A DNA stretch of 64,000 nucleotides from JBFMCC01 sp037445635 (GCA_037445635.1 JBBIKC010000002.1:1-64000); one strand, 5' to 3'. Positions 7,940 through 16,141 are shown, numbered from the stretch's first letter. A program made the numbers and translations. Notes: a model not told the origin generated them from the letters alone.

Positions 7940-10045
7940 TTAATAGGCGATGAGCCAGCGCATTCTCTCCCGAATCAAATCCACACCGGGGACGACGGCA
8001 TTCATCAGGCCGATATTGTATGGAATCGGCACATCGGGCGCGGCGAGTCGCTGCAGGGGCGCATCCAGGTATTCGAAAATTTCGGACGAAATCGCCGCCA
8101 TGATCTCGCCCGCGAATCCGCCCGTCAGCGTATCTTCGTGCACAATCAGGCATTTGCCCGTTTTCTTCACCGATTCCAACACTGCCTCTTTGTCCCATGG
8201 GACAATCGTCCGTAAATCCAGGACTTCGACGCCCGCCAGTTCCTGCGCGGCTTCGAGGACGGGGTAGGCCATCGCGCCCCAGGTGACGACGGTCAGCGCG
8301 TCGCCCTCGGACTTGAGGCTGGCGCGGCCGAACGGAAGCGTGTACTCGTCCCCGGGCCACGGTGCGCGGGCGTGAGCCGTATCCAGCAGGGCGCGGTGCT
8401 CGAAGAAAATGGTCGGGTCTTCGCCGCGCAGGGCGGTGCGGAGCAGTCCCGCCGCGTCGGCCGCGTTGGAGGGGAAGGCCAGCCGCCAGCCAAGTGTGTG
8501 GGCATAAATTGCCTCGCCCGTCACCGAGTGCCAGGGGTCGCCCGTCTTCTTCCCAAAACCGACGGGGATTCGCACCACCATCGGCGCGCAGAATTTCCCT
8601 GCCGTGCGCCAGCGAATCGTGCCGATATCGTTGATTTGCTCTGTGGCAGGATCGGCATATTTTCTGAACTGGATTTCTGGTACGGGGAAGAGACCCGCGA
8701 GCGCCAGGCCCGCCGCGCTGCCCATGATGCCCTCCTCGGAAAGCGACGTATCGAACACGCGCGCCTCGCCAAATTTCTGTTGCATGTGCGCGGTCGCGCC
8801 GTGGACGCCGCCCTTCACGCCCACGTCTTCGCCGAAGACGAGGATGCGCGGATTGATCTGCATCTCGGATTCGAGCGTCCGCCGCACGGCTTCGATCAGG
8901 TTGATGCGCGGGCCATCGGTCGCGGGTTGGGTAGCCGCCGAAGGCGGCGAATCGAGACCCGAAGCGCGGGACGCGAACAAATGCCCGGTGACGGCGGCAG
9001 GCTCGGGGTCCGTGTTTCGAAGCGCTGATTCAGCGGCGGCGCGAACTTCTTTAGCGGTGTCTGCTTCCAGCGTTTTCCAATCCAGGTCGGGCAGGAATTT
9101 CTCCAAACGAATCAATGGATCGAGTTTTTCCTCTTTCCTTCTTTCCTCTTTCGTCTTGTACGACTGATCGTCAATGAACGTGTGCCCCATGATGCGCACA
9201 ACTTTGACGTGAAGCAAACACGGTCTGCCCGCGCGGACGTAATCAACGGCCTGCGCGATCTTGGCCGCGGCGTCTTTCGGGTCGGTGCCATCGGCTTCGA
9301 TGATTTTGAGATTCTTGAACGACCTCAGGTTGTCGGAAAGATGCGCCCCGGGCGTTTGCAAATGCGAACGGACGGAGATGGCGAAGGAGTTGTCTTCGAT
9401 GAAAAAGAGGCAGGGCAGGCTGCGCGTGGTGACGGTGTTGAGCGCGGCCCAAAATCCGTTGGAGGCAGTGGAACCCTCGCCGCCGCACGCGACCGCGACG
9501 GCGCCGTGCCATTCTTTTTGTTCGAGCGCCTTGGCGTGATATTCGATGGCTTGCGCCCAGCCCGCGGCGGGCGTGTATTGCGCGCCCACGTCGCCGGAGG
9601 AGGGGAGGACGGTTAAACCTAATCCCCCGACTGGCGAGGAATGGCGCTTCGTCTGCGCGCCTGAGGCACTCCGCTCAGCGCGTGGTCTCATCGAAAACAC
9701 GACGCCCACGTCGCGTCCTTCGGAGGGGGAGCCTGTTTTGGCGAAGTCTGCCGCGAAGGCCTCCTGCGGAGTCAACCCCGCGGTGAGCATAAGCGGACGT
9801 GAGCGATAGTACACCGCCGCGGCGTCGTGCGGATGCGTGAGGCACAGGCCGAGCAGGATCTGCGCGAGTTCGTGTCCCTTCGCGGAGAATTGGTAAGCGA
9901 CCTTTCCCTGCGGTGCGAGTTCCTGCTCCTCGAGTTCGTCCATCAGGCGCGAGGTCAGGAATAGGCGCGCAACACGCGGCCAGTCCGTTTTGGACGATTT
10001 TGTTTTTTGCCGTGCGGAGGTCTTTCGATTGGTCTTCTTCGGCAT
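7940..10045 (-). CDS. Fused alpha-beta E1 component of a 2-oxoacid dehydrogenase complex
   Basis: One 701-residue chain joins both halves of a thiamine-diphosphate E1. The N-terminal half (about 25-345) is E1 alpha: CGGEGSTASNGFW then, about 25 residues on, EDNSFAIS form the GDG-N(N)-type ThDP/Mg motif. The C-terminal half (about 370-701) is E1 beta, with GEDVGVKGGVHGAT, SLSEEGIMGSAAGLALAG and a transketolase C-terminal domain from about 560. It would decarboxylate pyruvate or branched-chain 2-oxoacids and pass the acyl group to a lipoyl E2. No E2 or E3 gene is nearby. Residues about 119-145 look like an in-frame insertion, and the linker near 345-370 is low in complexity. Confidence 0.9.
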   Translation of the reverse strand: MPKKTNRKTSARQKTKSSKTDWPRVARLFLTSRLMDELEEQELAPQGKVAYQFSAKGHELAQILLGLCLTHPHDAAAVYYRSRPLMLTAGLTPQEAFAADFAKTGSPSEGRDVGVVFSMRPRAERSASGAQTKRHSSPVGGLGLTVLPSSGDVGAQYTPAAGWAQAIEYHAKALEQKEWHGAVAVACGGEGSTASNGFWAALNTVTTRSLPCLFFIEDNSFAISVRSHLQTPGAHLSDNLRSFKNLKIIEADGTDPKDAAAKIAQAVDYVRAGRPCLLHVKVVRIMGHTFIDDQSYKTKEERRKEEKLDPLIRLEKFLPDLDWKTLEADTAKEVRAAAESALRNTDPEPAAVTGHLFASRASGLDSPPSAATQPATDGPRINLIEAVRRTLESEMQINPRILVFGEDVGVKGGVHGATAHMQQKFGEARVFDTSLSEEGIMGSAAGLALAGLFPVPEIQFRKYADPATEQINDIGTIRWRTAGKFCAPMVVRIPVGFGKKTGDPWHSVTGEAIYAHTLGWRLAFPSNAADAAGLLRTALRGEDPTIFFEHRALLDTAHARAPWPGDEYTLPFGRASLKSEGDALTVVTWGAMAYPVLEAAQELAGVEVLDLRTIVPWDKEAVLESVKKTGKCLIVHEDTLTGGFAGEIMAAISSEIFEYLDAPLQRLAAPDVPIPYNIGLMNAVVPGVDLIRERMRWLIAY

Positions 10046-10071
10046 GTGTAGATCGTCGGCGTCAGATTAAT

Positions 10072-10818
10072 TCAAGTGACCAGCGTGCTCTGCTCGATGT
10101 TCTCCATGCGTCCATAGAGAATCTCTTCGTTGATCTCCAGATTGTTGATCAGGCTCAGTGCAGTGATCACTCCGTCGCCGATGTGCTCGCCTTCGATCTC
10201 ACCGTACTCGACCTCCAGCACGACGTTATCGGCGCGCATGTCGTTGGCCGCGCCTTTCGGGTCCTGCCAGGTGCCCATGGCGCTTAGTTCAGTGGTGGCT
10301 TTCATGAAATCCAGCGCGTCAGATTTCATGCGCGGCACGGTCAGGGTGAGCAATTCGCGCTGAACGCGATGAAAGTGAGTGTTCGTGCTTTCGTCGCCGA
10401 AAAGCAAGCCGTAGAGCATGTCTTTTGCAAGTTGGAGTAAATCGTTGCCAGTTGTAGAACGGAACGAATCGGTGATTAGGTCTGTTCCTTTGGACGGCGT
10501 GCTGGGGGAAAGGAATTTTTCCTGAATCAACCTGTCTCTGCTGTAGCCTTTATAGTGTTTTACAAATTCATCGAGTTTGGTTTGATCGAGATGCAGGGTC
10601 GTCACGCGCTGGGCGCGTTCCATGCGCCTGCGATTCTCCTCCTCCTTGAAGTGCTTGCGGTCCATTTCCTCGAGGCTGTGCGCGTCCAGTGTGAGGCGGA
10701 CGATCTGCTCGATCAACCAGTCTCGATCCTGCGAGGCAAGATAGGTGCGCAGTTTCTCTTCGAACTGCGGGACGAATTCACGGTTGATCTGGCGGACGAT
10801 GGTCTCAATATTGGGCAT
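10072..10818 (-). CDS. Conserved hypothetical protein
   Basis: A 248-residue soluble, charged, mostly helical protein. Residues about 1-100 are rich in Arg/Glu and suggest helical bundles (FEEKLRTYLASQDRDWLIEQ, FKEEENRRRMERAQRV). The C-terminal 100 residues contain an acidic beta-rich stretch (VVLEVEYGEIEGEHIGDG). No catalytic motif, signal or membrane segment is seen and no family is recognised. It lies just upstream of the fused E1 gene on the same strand (26 bases apart), so they may be cotranscribed. A TATAAT element lies 44 bases ahead of its ATG. Confidence 0.72.
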   Translation of the reverse strand: MPNIETIVRQINREFVPQFEEKLRTYLASQDRDWLIEQIVRLTLDAHSLEEMDRKHFKEEENRRRMERAQRVTTLHLDQTKLDEFVKHYKGYSRDRLIQEKFLSPSTPSKGTDLITDSFRSTTGNDLLQLAKDMLYGLLFGDESTNTHFHRVQRELLTLTVPRMKSDALDFMKATTELSAMGTWQDPKGAANDMRADNVVLEVEYGEIEGEHIGDGVITALSLINNLEINEEILYGRMENIEQSTLVT

Positions 10819-10862
10819 ATCGGTCTCCTGGCGGAACGTTGATTATGGATAAGATTTGTAGG

Positions 10863-10868
10863 ATTATA
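10863..10868 (-). promoter_or_regulatory. Minus-strand -10 element (GGTATAAT) for the hypothetical gene at 10818
   Basis: The minus strand reads GGTATAAT with the -10 hexamer at 10868-10863, giving a leader of about 37 bases. No convincing -35 box was seen; the GG just before the hexamer recurs at other promoters in this window. Confidence 0.45.
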
Positions 10869-10910
10869 CCGCTGTGCGGCTCCTTATACTGCCTTGCAAA
10901 CGCTGGTAAC

Positions 10911-10946
10911 AAAAAGGAATTCCACAGCAGGCACGGAATTCCTTTT
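10911..10946 (-). terminator. Intrinsic terminator for the minus-strand gene at 10969
   Basis: A 12-bp stem with GGAATTCC at its core (10911-10923 with 10935-10946) ends in TTTTT when read on the minus strand. It follows the stop at 10969. Confidence 0.8.
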
Positions 10947-10968
10947 CGGGTCGCGTTGATTTGGCCTG

Positions 10969-11253
10969 TCATGCAGACAGGTTGACCACCTCGTCAAGGA
11001 AGGTTACCTCGGGCAGCCCTTTCACGCCCGCGCGTTGTGTCGCTTCGCGGAATTCCTGGGATTGGAACATCTGCATCGCTTTCTCTTTGTCAGCATATTC
11101 TCCGAGAATCACAACCTCATTGGGATTTTCTGCCCTGCTGAATGCGCGGACGCCCATGGAACCGAAATTCCTGCGGAGCGCGGCGGCTTCCTCGAAAACA
11201 GGCTTCCATTTTGCCAGGTCTTCAACGCTAAATCGGACAAGTACGTATGTCAT
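10969..11253 (-). CDS. Small dimeric alpha-beta barrel-like protein
   Basis: A 94-residue protein beginning MTYVLVRFSVEDLAKWKPVF. It ends each half with beta strands such as VVILGEYADKEKAMQMF, the layout of ferredoxin-like antibiotic-biosynthesis-monooxygenase/EthD-type proteins. The ATG at 11253 is chosen over an in-frame upstream start because AAAGGAG lies 7 bases before it. Members act as small monooxygenases, dechelatases or have unknown roles; no substrate can be inferred. It is divergent from deoC and has its own terminator. Confidence 0.75.
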   Translation of the reverse strand: MTYVLVRFSVEDLAKWKPVFEEAAALRRNFGSMGVRAFSRAENPNEVVILGEYADKEKAMQMFQSQEFREATQRAGVKGLPEVTFLDEVVNLSA

Positions 11254-11352
11254 GAGGAATCTCCTTTCACCAATAAATTGGACGCTGATAGTGTAACCCG
11301 CCTCCTGCGAAAAGGGTTCTGGCAAATGCCCTTCGCCCGCGCTCAATCGCTG

Positions 11353-11358
11353 TATAAT
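11353..11358 (+). promoter_or_regulatory. -10 element (TATAAT) for deoC
   Basis: A perfect TATAAT lies 29 bases ahead of the deoC ATG, giving a predicted leader of about 23 bases that contains the TTGGAG ribosome binding site. No good -35 box is seen. Confidence 0.5.
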
Positions 11359-11387
11359 CGTGCTTGAAAGATGAAATTGGAGTTTCC

Positions 11388-12344
11388 ATGACCCAAAATA
11401 ATCGCAACCCCGGCACGCCCCTCGATCTGGACTGGGTGATGGGCGCGCATGTGAACAAGAGCGCGGTGGAACGGCGCGTGGCGCAATTGCCCGCCCGCCG
11501 CACCGTGAAAAAAGAATGGCAGGCCGCCTGGCTTCTGCGCGCCATCACCTGCATTGACCTGACCACCCTCGGCGGTGACGACACGTCCGGGCGCGTGCAT
11601 CGTCTGTGTCTAAAAGCCAAACAGCCGCTTCGCCCCGATATGCTGGAGCGCCTCGGCCTGGACGGGGCGCAGATTCATGTCGGCGCGGTTTGCGTGTATC
11701 CAAATCGAGTTCGTGATGCAGTCGAAGCACTTCATGGCACGGACATTCCAGTCGCCTCCGTCGCGACTGGATTCCCCGCTGGTCAAACCCCGCTCCCGCA
11801 GCGGATTCAAGAAATCGAGCAAGCCGTCGAAGCGGGCGCAAAAGAAATAGACGTGGTCATCGCCCGCAACCATGTGCTGACGGGCGACTGGCGTTCCCTC
11901 TACGATGAACTCAAACAATTCCGCGAAGCCTGTGGCAACGCGCACATGAAGACCATTTTGGCAACGGGCGATCTCGGCACGCTCAAGCAGGTCTATCAAG
12001 CCAGTCTCGTCGCGATGATGGCAGGCTCGGATTTCATCAAGACCTCGACGGGCAAGGAATCGGTCAACGCCACGCTGGAGGTGAGCCTCGTCATGGTGCG
12101 CGCCATCCGCGATTACATGGAACGCTTCGGCTATAAGGTCGGCTTCAAGCCCGCAGGCGGAATCAGTTCCGCAAAGCAGGCGATGAACTGGCAGTTCCTG
12201 ATGAAGGAAGAACTCGGCGACGAGTGGCTGATGCCGAATCTGTTCCGCTTCGGCGCGTCCAGTTTGCTGACCGACCTGGAGCGGCAGTTGTATCACTTCA
12301 TCACGGGTCACTACGCGGCGAAACATCACATGCCGATGGGATAA
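11388..12344 (+). CDS. deoC: Deoxyribose-phosphate aldolase
   Basis: A 318-residue DeoC/LacD-family aldolase that cleaves 2-deoxyribose 5-phosphate to glyceraldehyde 3-phosphate and acetaldehyde. Active-site stretches are EIDVVIARNHVLTGDW, the Schiff-base lysine in DFIKTSTGKE, and the second conserved lysine in VGFKPAGGISS. The N-terminal extension of about 60 residues before the barrel is usual for the longer bacterial and animal-type enzymes. The ATG at 11388 follows TTGGAG; the upstream TTG at 11364 is rejected. The gene is followed by dispersed repeats and a GxxExxY gene, then an aldehyde dehydrogenase that could oxidise the acetaldehyde, although that link is inference. Confidence 0.93.
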   Translation: MTQNNRNPGTPLDLDWVMGAHVNKSAVERRVAQLPARRTVKKEWQAAWLLRAITCIDLTTLGGDDTSGRVHRLCLKAKQPLRPDMLERLGLDGAQIHVGAVCVYPNRVRDAVEALHGTDIPVASVATGFPAGQTPLPQRIQEIEQAVEAGAKEIDVVIARNHVLTGDWRSLYDELKQFREACGNAHMKTILATGDLGTLKQVYQASLVAMMAGSDFIKTSTGKESVNATLEVSLVMVRAIRDYMERFGYKVGFKPAGGISSAKQAMNWQFLMKEELGDEWLMPNLFRFGASSLLTDLERQLYHFITGHYAAKHHMPMG

Positions 12345-12350
12345 AAATCA

Positions 12351-12380
12351 ACCACAGATAAACACAGATGGACACAGATT
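12351..12380 (+). repeat. Dispersed ACCACAGATAAACACAGAT repeat, left copy
   Basis: A 30-base unit that recurs with a few substitutions at 12783-12812 (direct) and 12835-12865 (inverted). Together the copies frame the GxxExxY gene. Confidence 0.8.
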
Positions 12381-12394
12381 GGAGGATGAACTTG

Positions 12395-12793
12395 ATGGCG
12401 GTGAATGAAATCACCGAAAAGGTTATTGGATGCCTTTATCAGGTGAGTAATACGCTCGGCTGTGGTTTTCTCGAAAAAGTTTATGAGAATGCAAGCGCCA
12501 TTGCTATTGCGCAAGCAGGGTTGCGCGTGCAGCAACAATTCCCTATTCAGGTTCGATATGAAGGCGTCGTTGTAGGGGATTACTTCGCAGATTTACTGGT
12601 GGAGGAACTGGTTTTGGTGGAGTTGAAAACTGTTAAAGCCTTCGACGAAATTCACACCGCGCAATGCTTGAATTATTTGCGCGCTACAGGTTTACCTGTC
12701 TGCCTTCTCGTTAATTTTTATCGTCCGAAACTCGAAATCAAACGAATCGTTCCACATGACTCTTGGAAAGTCCAGAGACTTAACCACGGATAA
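12395..12793 (+). CDS. GxxExxY family protein
   Basis: A 132-residue small protein with the family signature GCGFLEKVYENA (GxxExxY) and a nuclease-like core: PIQVRYEGVVVGDYFADLLVEELVLVELK has the spaced D and ExK residues of the PD-(D/E)xK fold. The biological role is unknown. Three nearby ATGs are possible; the ATG at 12395 is 8 bases after GGAGG, while that at 12386 abuts it. The last three codons and the TAA stop come from the flanking repeat, a sign that gene and repeat travel or evolve together. Confidence 0.82.
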   Translation: MAVNEITEKVIGCLYQVSNTLGCGFLEKVYENASAIAIAQAGLRVQQQFPIQVRYEGVVVGDYFADLLVEELVLVELKTVKAFDEIHTAQCLNYLRATGLPVCLLVNFYRPKLEIKRIVPHDSWKVQRLNHG

Positions 12794-12865
12794 ACACGGA
12801 TGAATACAGATTATGAATTCTTTTGTTTATCAACCATCCGCGTTTATCTGTGTTCATCTGTGGTT
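12783..12865. repeat. Inverted pair of the ACCACAGAT repeat (right flank)
   Basis: A direct copy at 12783-12812 is followed by an inverted copy at 12835-12865. The two can form a stem of about 28 bases with mismatches. The first copy supplies the stop codon of the GxxExxY gene. Confidence 0.8.
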
Positions 12866-12886
12866 CTAATCTGAAACGGAGTTCTT

Positions 12887-15352
12887 ATGTCAACCCTCCT
12901 CGATCTCTTCAAAACCATGGAATACGGACCCGCCCCTGAGTCTCCTGCCGCCGCGCAAGCCTGGCTGGACGAGCACGGACGGAAGTTTGGCTTTTTCATC
13001 AACAACGAATGGGTGACGCCGAAGGGCGCGAAGTATTACCCATCCTATAACCCGTCCACGGGCGAGTTGCTGGCAGAGACGGCGCAAGCGGAGAAGAAGG
13101 ATGTGGATGCCGCCATCGCCGCGGCGCGGACAGCGTTCGAAACGTGGAGCGCGACTCCAGGCGTTGTCCGCGCCCGTTACATGTACGCCATTGCGCGCAA
13201 CATCCAGAAGCACCATCGTCTCCTTGCGGTGCTTGAGTCAATGGACAACGGCAAGCCGATCCGCGAGTCGCGCGATGTGGACGTGCCGCTGTTGGCGCGT
13301 CACTTTTACTATTACGCGGGCTGGGCGCAACTCATGGAAACCGAATTGCGCGACTACCAACCCGTCGGTGTGATCGGGCAGATCATCCCGTGGAACTTCC
13401 CGTTGATGATGCTGGCGTGGAAGATCGCGCCCGCCATCGCGATGGGCAACACGGTTGTGCTGAAACCCGCCTCGTACACGCGGCTGAGCGCGCTGTTGTT
13501 CGCGGAGGTCGTGGCTGAGGCGGGACTTCCGCCAGGCGTGGTCAACATCATCACGGGCAGCGGCAAGGCGGGCGAGATGATCGTCACGCACCCCGACGTG
13601 GACAAGATCGCCTTCACAGGCTCGACCGAGATCGGGCGCACGCTGCGTCGTCTCACCGCGGGGTCGGGGAAAAAGATTTCGCTGGAGTTGGGGGGCAAGA
13701 GTCCCGTTGTGGTGTTCGAAGATGCCGATTTGGACGCGGCCGTTGAGGGCGTGGTCGATGCGATCTGGTTCAATCAGGGTCAGGTCTGCTGCGCGGGTTC
13801 CCGCCTCATCGTCCAGGAAAATGTCGCGCCGCGCTTCATCCAAAAACTCAAAACGCGCATGGGTCATCTGCGCGTCGGCGACTCGCTCGACAAGTCCATT
13901 GACATGGGCGCCATCGTGGACAAGAGCCAATGGGACACGGTGGATTATTGGGTGAAGATGGGCGAGAAGGAAGGCGGGAAAGTGTTCCAGCCCGACATCC
14001 CGCTGCCCGCGAAGGGACTCTTCTACAAGCCCACGCTCATCACGGACCTCGATCCTGCCGCGTCGACGGTGCAGGAGGAGATCTTTGGTCCCGTGCTGGT
14101 TTCGCTCACCTTCCGCACTCCCGAAGAAGCCATCGCGCTGGCGAACAACACGCGCTACGGTCTCGGCGGCAGCGTGTGGAGCGACAACGTCAATCTCGCG
14201 CTCGACGTTGCCAGCAAAATCAAGGCGGGCGCGCTGTGGGTCAACTGTCACAACGTGTTCGACGCGGCGGCAGGCTTCGGCGGCTATCGCGAATCGGGCT
14301 TCGGGCGCGAGGGCGGACGCGAGGGACTGTTCGAGTACGTCCGACCGAAATGGATGGAGAGGCCGCGTCCCGATTTGACATCGCTCGGGCTGGACGCGGC
14401 GAACGTTCCAGCGGAGAAAAAAGCCTGGGGCGAGCACACCCCCTCGCGTCCCGCGCGACCCGAGGCGGGTCGGGCAAACGGGCATTCGCTTCCCCCCGTC
14501 GACCGCACCCCGAAGATGTACATCGGCGGCAAGCAGGTTCGTCCCGACGGCGCGTACACGCTGGCGGTCATCGGCGCGAAGGGAAAGATCGTCGGGCAGG
14601 TCGGCGACGGCAACCGCAAAGATATTCGAAACGCGGTGGAGGCCGCGCACGCGGTGATCGAAGCCAAGCAGGGCTGGGCGATGCGGCACGGATACAACCG
14701 TTCGCAGATTTTGTATTTCATCGCCGAGAATTTGGACGCGCGCAACGCCGAGTTCGTCAAGCGCATTGTCGAGATGACGGGGCGCACGCAGAAATCGGCG
14801 CAAGCCGAAGTGGACGCGGCGGTGGAGCGTCTGTTCACGTACGCGGCGTGGGCGGATAAATACGGCGGGGTCATCCAGGAGACCACCCTGCGCGGAATCA
14901 CGGTGGCGGTGAACGAGCCTGTGGGCGTGATCGGAATCGCCTGCCCCGACGAGTATCCGCTGTTGGGATTCGTCTCGCTGATGGCGCCTGCGATTGCGCG
15001 CGGCAACACGGTGGTGATGATCCCCAGCCAGCGCTTCCCGTTGAGCGCGACCGATTTTTATCAGGTGTTGGATACGTCCGACGTGCCTGGCGGCGTGGTC
15101 AACATCGTCACGGGCGACCGCGACCACCTGACCAAGACTCTCGTCCAGCACGAAGATGTGGACGCGGTCTGGTACTTCGGCTCGGCGGAAGGCAGTTACT
15201 GGGTGGAGTACGAGTCCGCCGCCAACATGAAGCGGACGTGGGTCGGCTACGGCCTGCCGCGCGATTGGATGGATCGCGAGCAGGGCGAAGGTCACGAGTT
15301 CCTGCACGAGGCGACGCAGGTGAAGAATATCTGGGTGCCGACGGGGGAGTGA
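12887..15352 (+). CDS. ALDH16-type aldehyde dehydrogenase with C-terminal pseudo-ALDH domain
   Basis: An 821-residue protein with two aldehyde dehydrogenase modules. The first (about 1-500) is complete: GQIIPWNFPLMM, FTGSTEIGR, the general-base glutamate in LELGGKSP, and the nucleophile in GQVCCAGSR (first Cys, about residue 300). After a Pro/Arg-rich linker (about 505-545), the second module (about 545-821) repeats the NAD-binding part (PVGVIGIACPDEYPLLGF, VWYFGSAEGS) but ends without an ELGGK or catalytic-cysteine segment. This architecture and length match the ALDH16 family, whose second domain is non-catalytic. It probably oxidises an aldehyde with NAD+; the substrate is unknown. Confidence 0.9.
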   Translation: MSTLLDLFKTMEYGPAPESPAAAQAWLDEHGRKFGFFINNEWVTPKGAKYYPSYNPSTGELLAETAQAEKKDVDAAIAAARTAFETWSATPGVVRARYMYAIARNIQKHHRLLAVLESMDNGKPIRESRDVDVPLLARHFYYYAGWAQLMETELRDYQPVGVIGQIIPWNFPLMMLAWKIAPAIAMGNTVVLKPASYTRLSALLFAEVVAEAGLPPGVVNIITGSGKAGEMIVTHPDVDKIAFTGSTEIGRTLRRLTAGSGKKISLELGGKSPVVVFEDADLDAAVEGVVDAIWFNQGQVCCAGSRLIVQENVAPRFIQKLKTRMGHLRVGDSLDKSIDMGAIVDKSQWDTVDYWVKMGEKEGGKVFQPDIPLPAKGLFYKPTLITDLDPAASTVQEEIFGPVLVSLTFRTPEEAIALANNTRYGLGGSVWSDNVNLALDVASKIKAGALWVNCHNVFDAAAGFGGYRESGFGREGGREGLFEYVRPKWMERPRPDLTSLGLDAANVPAEKKAWGEHTPSRPARPEAGRANGHSLPPVDRTPKMYIGGKQVRPDGAYTLAVIGAKGKIVGQVGDGNRKDIRNAVEAAHAVIEAKQGWAMRHGYNRSQILYFIAENLDARNAEFVKRIVEMTGRTQKSAQAEVDAAVERLFTYAAWADKYGGVIQETTLRGITVAVNEPVGVIGIACPDEYPLLGFVSLMAPAIARGNTVVMIPSQRFPLSATDFYQVLDTSDVPGGVVNIVTGDRDHLTKTLVQHEDVDAVWYFGSAEGSYWVEYESAANMKRTWVGYGLPRDWMDREQGEGHEFLHEATQVKNIWVPTGE

Positions 15353-15401
15353 GGGGAAAGAGATTGGAGATTAAATGATTAGAGAGTAGTGCGTGGTGTG
15401 G

Positions 15402-15436
15402 AAGACCTCCGAGGGTGGCGGAGGTCTTTTTTTATT
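15402..15436 (+). terminator. Intrinsic terminator after the aldehyde dehydrogenase
   Basis: A 10-bp stem (15402-15411 with 15419-15428) with a 7-base loop is followed by TTTTTTTATT. It insulates the defence island from upstream transcription. Confidence 0.9.
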
Positions 15437-15481
15437 GATTACAAGTGGAGATTTTTTAAGCCAAACGTCCCTTCTCAACCC

Positions 15482-15510
15482 TTGCAAATTCCGAACATGC
15501 GTGCTATAAC
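15482..15510 (+). promoter_or_regulatory. Sigma-70 type promoter of the CBASS operon
   Basis: TTGCAA (15482-15487), a 17-base spacer and TATAAC (15505-15510) form a good consensus promoter. It lies between the upstream terminator and the first gene at 15615, so it most likely drives the four-gene operon. Confidence 0.7.
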
Positions 15511-15526
15511 CACGACAGAAAGTCCT

Positions 15527-15561
15527 ATATGTGGGCGTATCAGTTTAATAAGCCCATATAT
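15527..15561 (+). promoter_or_regulatory. Leader hairpin or operator in the CBASS 5' region
   Basis: ATATGTGGGC (15527-15536) pairs with GCCCATATAT (15552-15561) with one mismatch around a 15-base loop. It begins about 10 bases after the predicted transcription start. It may be an operator palindrome or an RNA hairpin; no T-run follows, so it is not a typical terminator. Confidence 0.5.
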
Positions 15562-15614
15562 CTGGCGGCGACATTTGTTCTAAGAAAGGTTCTATCAAGA
15601 AAGGAAAGGCAAGA

Positions 15615-15854
15615 ATGGCTAAGAAAGGCAACATCTGGATCGTACCGAACAAAGGCGGCGGTTGGGCTGTAAAGCGGGAAAAGGCGCAACGCAGTATTGC
15701 GATAACCCCCACGAAAGCCGAAGCAGAGAAAATTGGTCGGCAGGTTGGAGAAAACAGCAAAGTAAACGTGATTACTCAGGGCAGGGATGGCAAAATACAA
15801 AGCCATGACTCGCACGGACATGACCCCAATCCCCCGCAGGATAAAGAGCATTAG
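15615..15854 (+). CDS. DUF2188 domain protein
   Basis: A 79-residue protein with the DUF2188 pattern: a start like IWIVPNKGGGWAVKRE, then TPTKAEAEKIGRQVGEN and NVITQGRDGKIQSHDSHG. The domain is small, basic to neutral and of unknown function. AAGGAAAGG lies 5 bases before the ATG. It is the first gene after the operon promoter and lies 14 bases from the KTSC gene, then the CD-NTase. It may be an accessory or regulator of the CBASS operon, or merely a hitch-hiker; context is the only support. Confidence 0.82.
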   Translation: MAKKGNIWIVPNKGGGWAVKREKAQRSIAITPTKAEAEKIGRQVGENSKVNVITQGRDGKIQSHDSHGHDPNPPQDKEH

Positions 15855-15868
15855 GAAAGGAGCAAGAT

Positions 15869-16093
15869 ATGATTCCCTACAAGAATTTAGGCGGCAACTC
15901 CAACGTCAGAGCCTACGAGATTGGAAGTGATTCGATAACAGTCCAGTTCGGTGATGGTTCAATTTATCTCTACAATTACCAAAGTGCTGGGCGTGATAAT
16001 GTTGAAAGAATGAAATCACTTGCTATTGCGGGTAGAGGTTTGAATAGTTTTATTATGCGGTATGCTAAAAAGTCGTATGCGTCTAAGTGGTGA
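15869..16093 (+). CDS. KTSC domain protein
   Basis: A 74-residue protein consisting of one KTSC domain, named from the C-terminus of some lysyl-tRNA synthetases. It shows the expected pattern: SNVRAYEIGSDSITVQF followed by the aromatic YLYNY motif (residues 33-37) and a C-terminal SFIMRYAKKSYASKW. The domain is suspected to bind nucleic acid but has no proven role. AAAGGAG precedes the ATG. It is second in the predicted CBASS operon, 48 bases before the CD-NTase. Confidence 0.82.
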   Translation: MIPYKNLGGNSNVRAYEIGSDSITVQFGDGSIYLYNYQSAGRDNVERMKSLAIAGRGLNSFIMRYAKKSYASKW

Positions 16094-16141
16094 AGCGGAA
16101 ACATCGTCACCGAAAAATCGGGATTTGAAAAGGATAAGGAA

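Noticed and set aside
13238..15307. Minus-strand 689-residue frame opposite the aldehyde dehydrogenase
   Set aside because: High-GC shadow of a gene with clear ALDH motifs.
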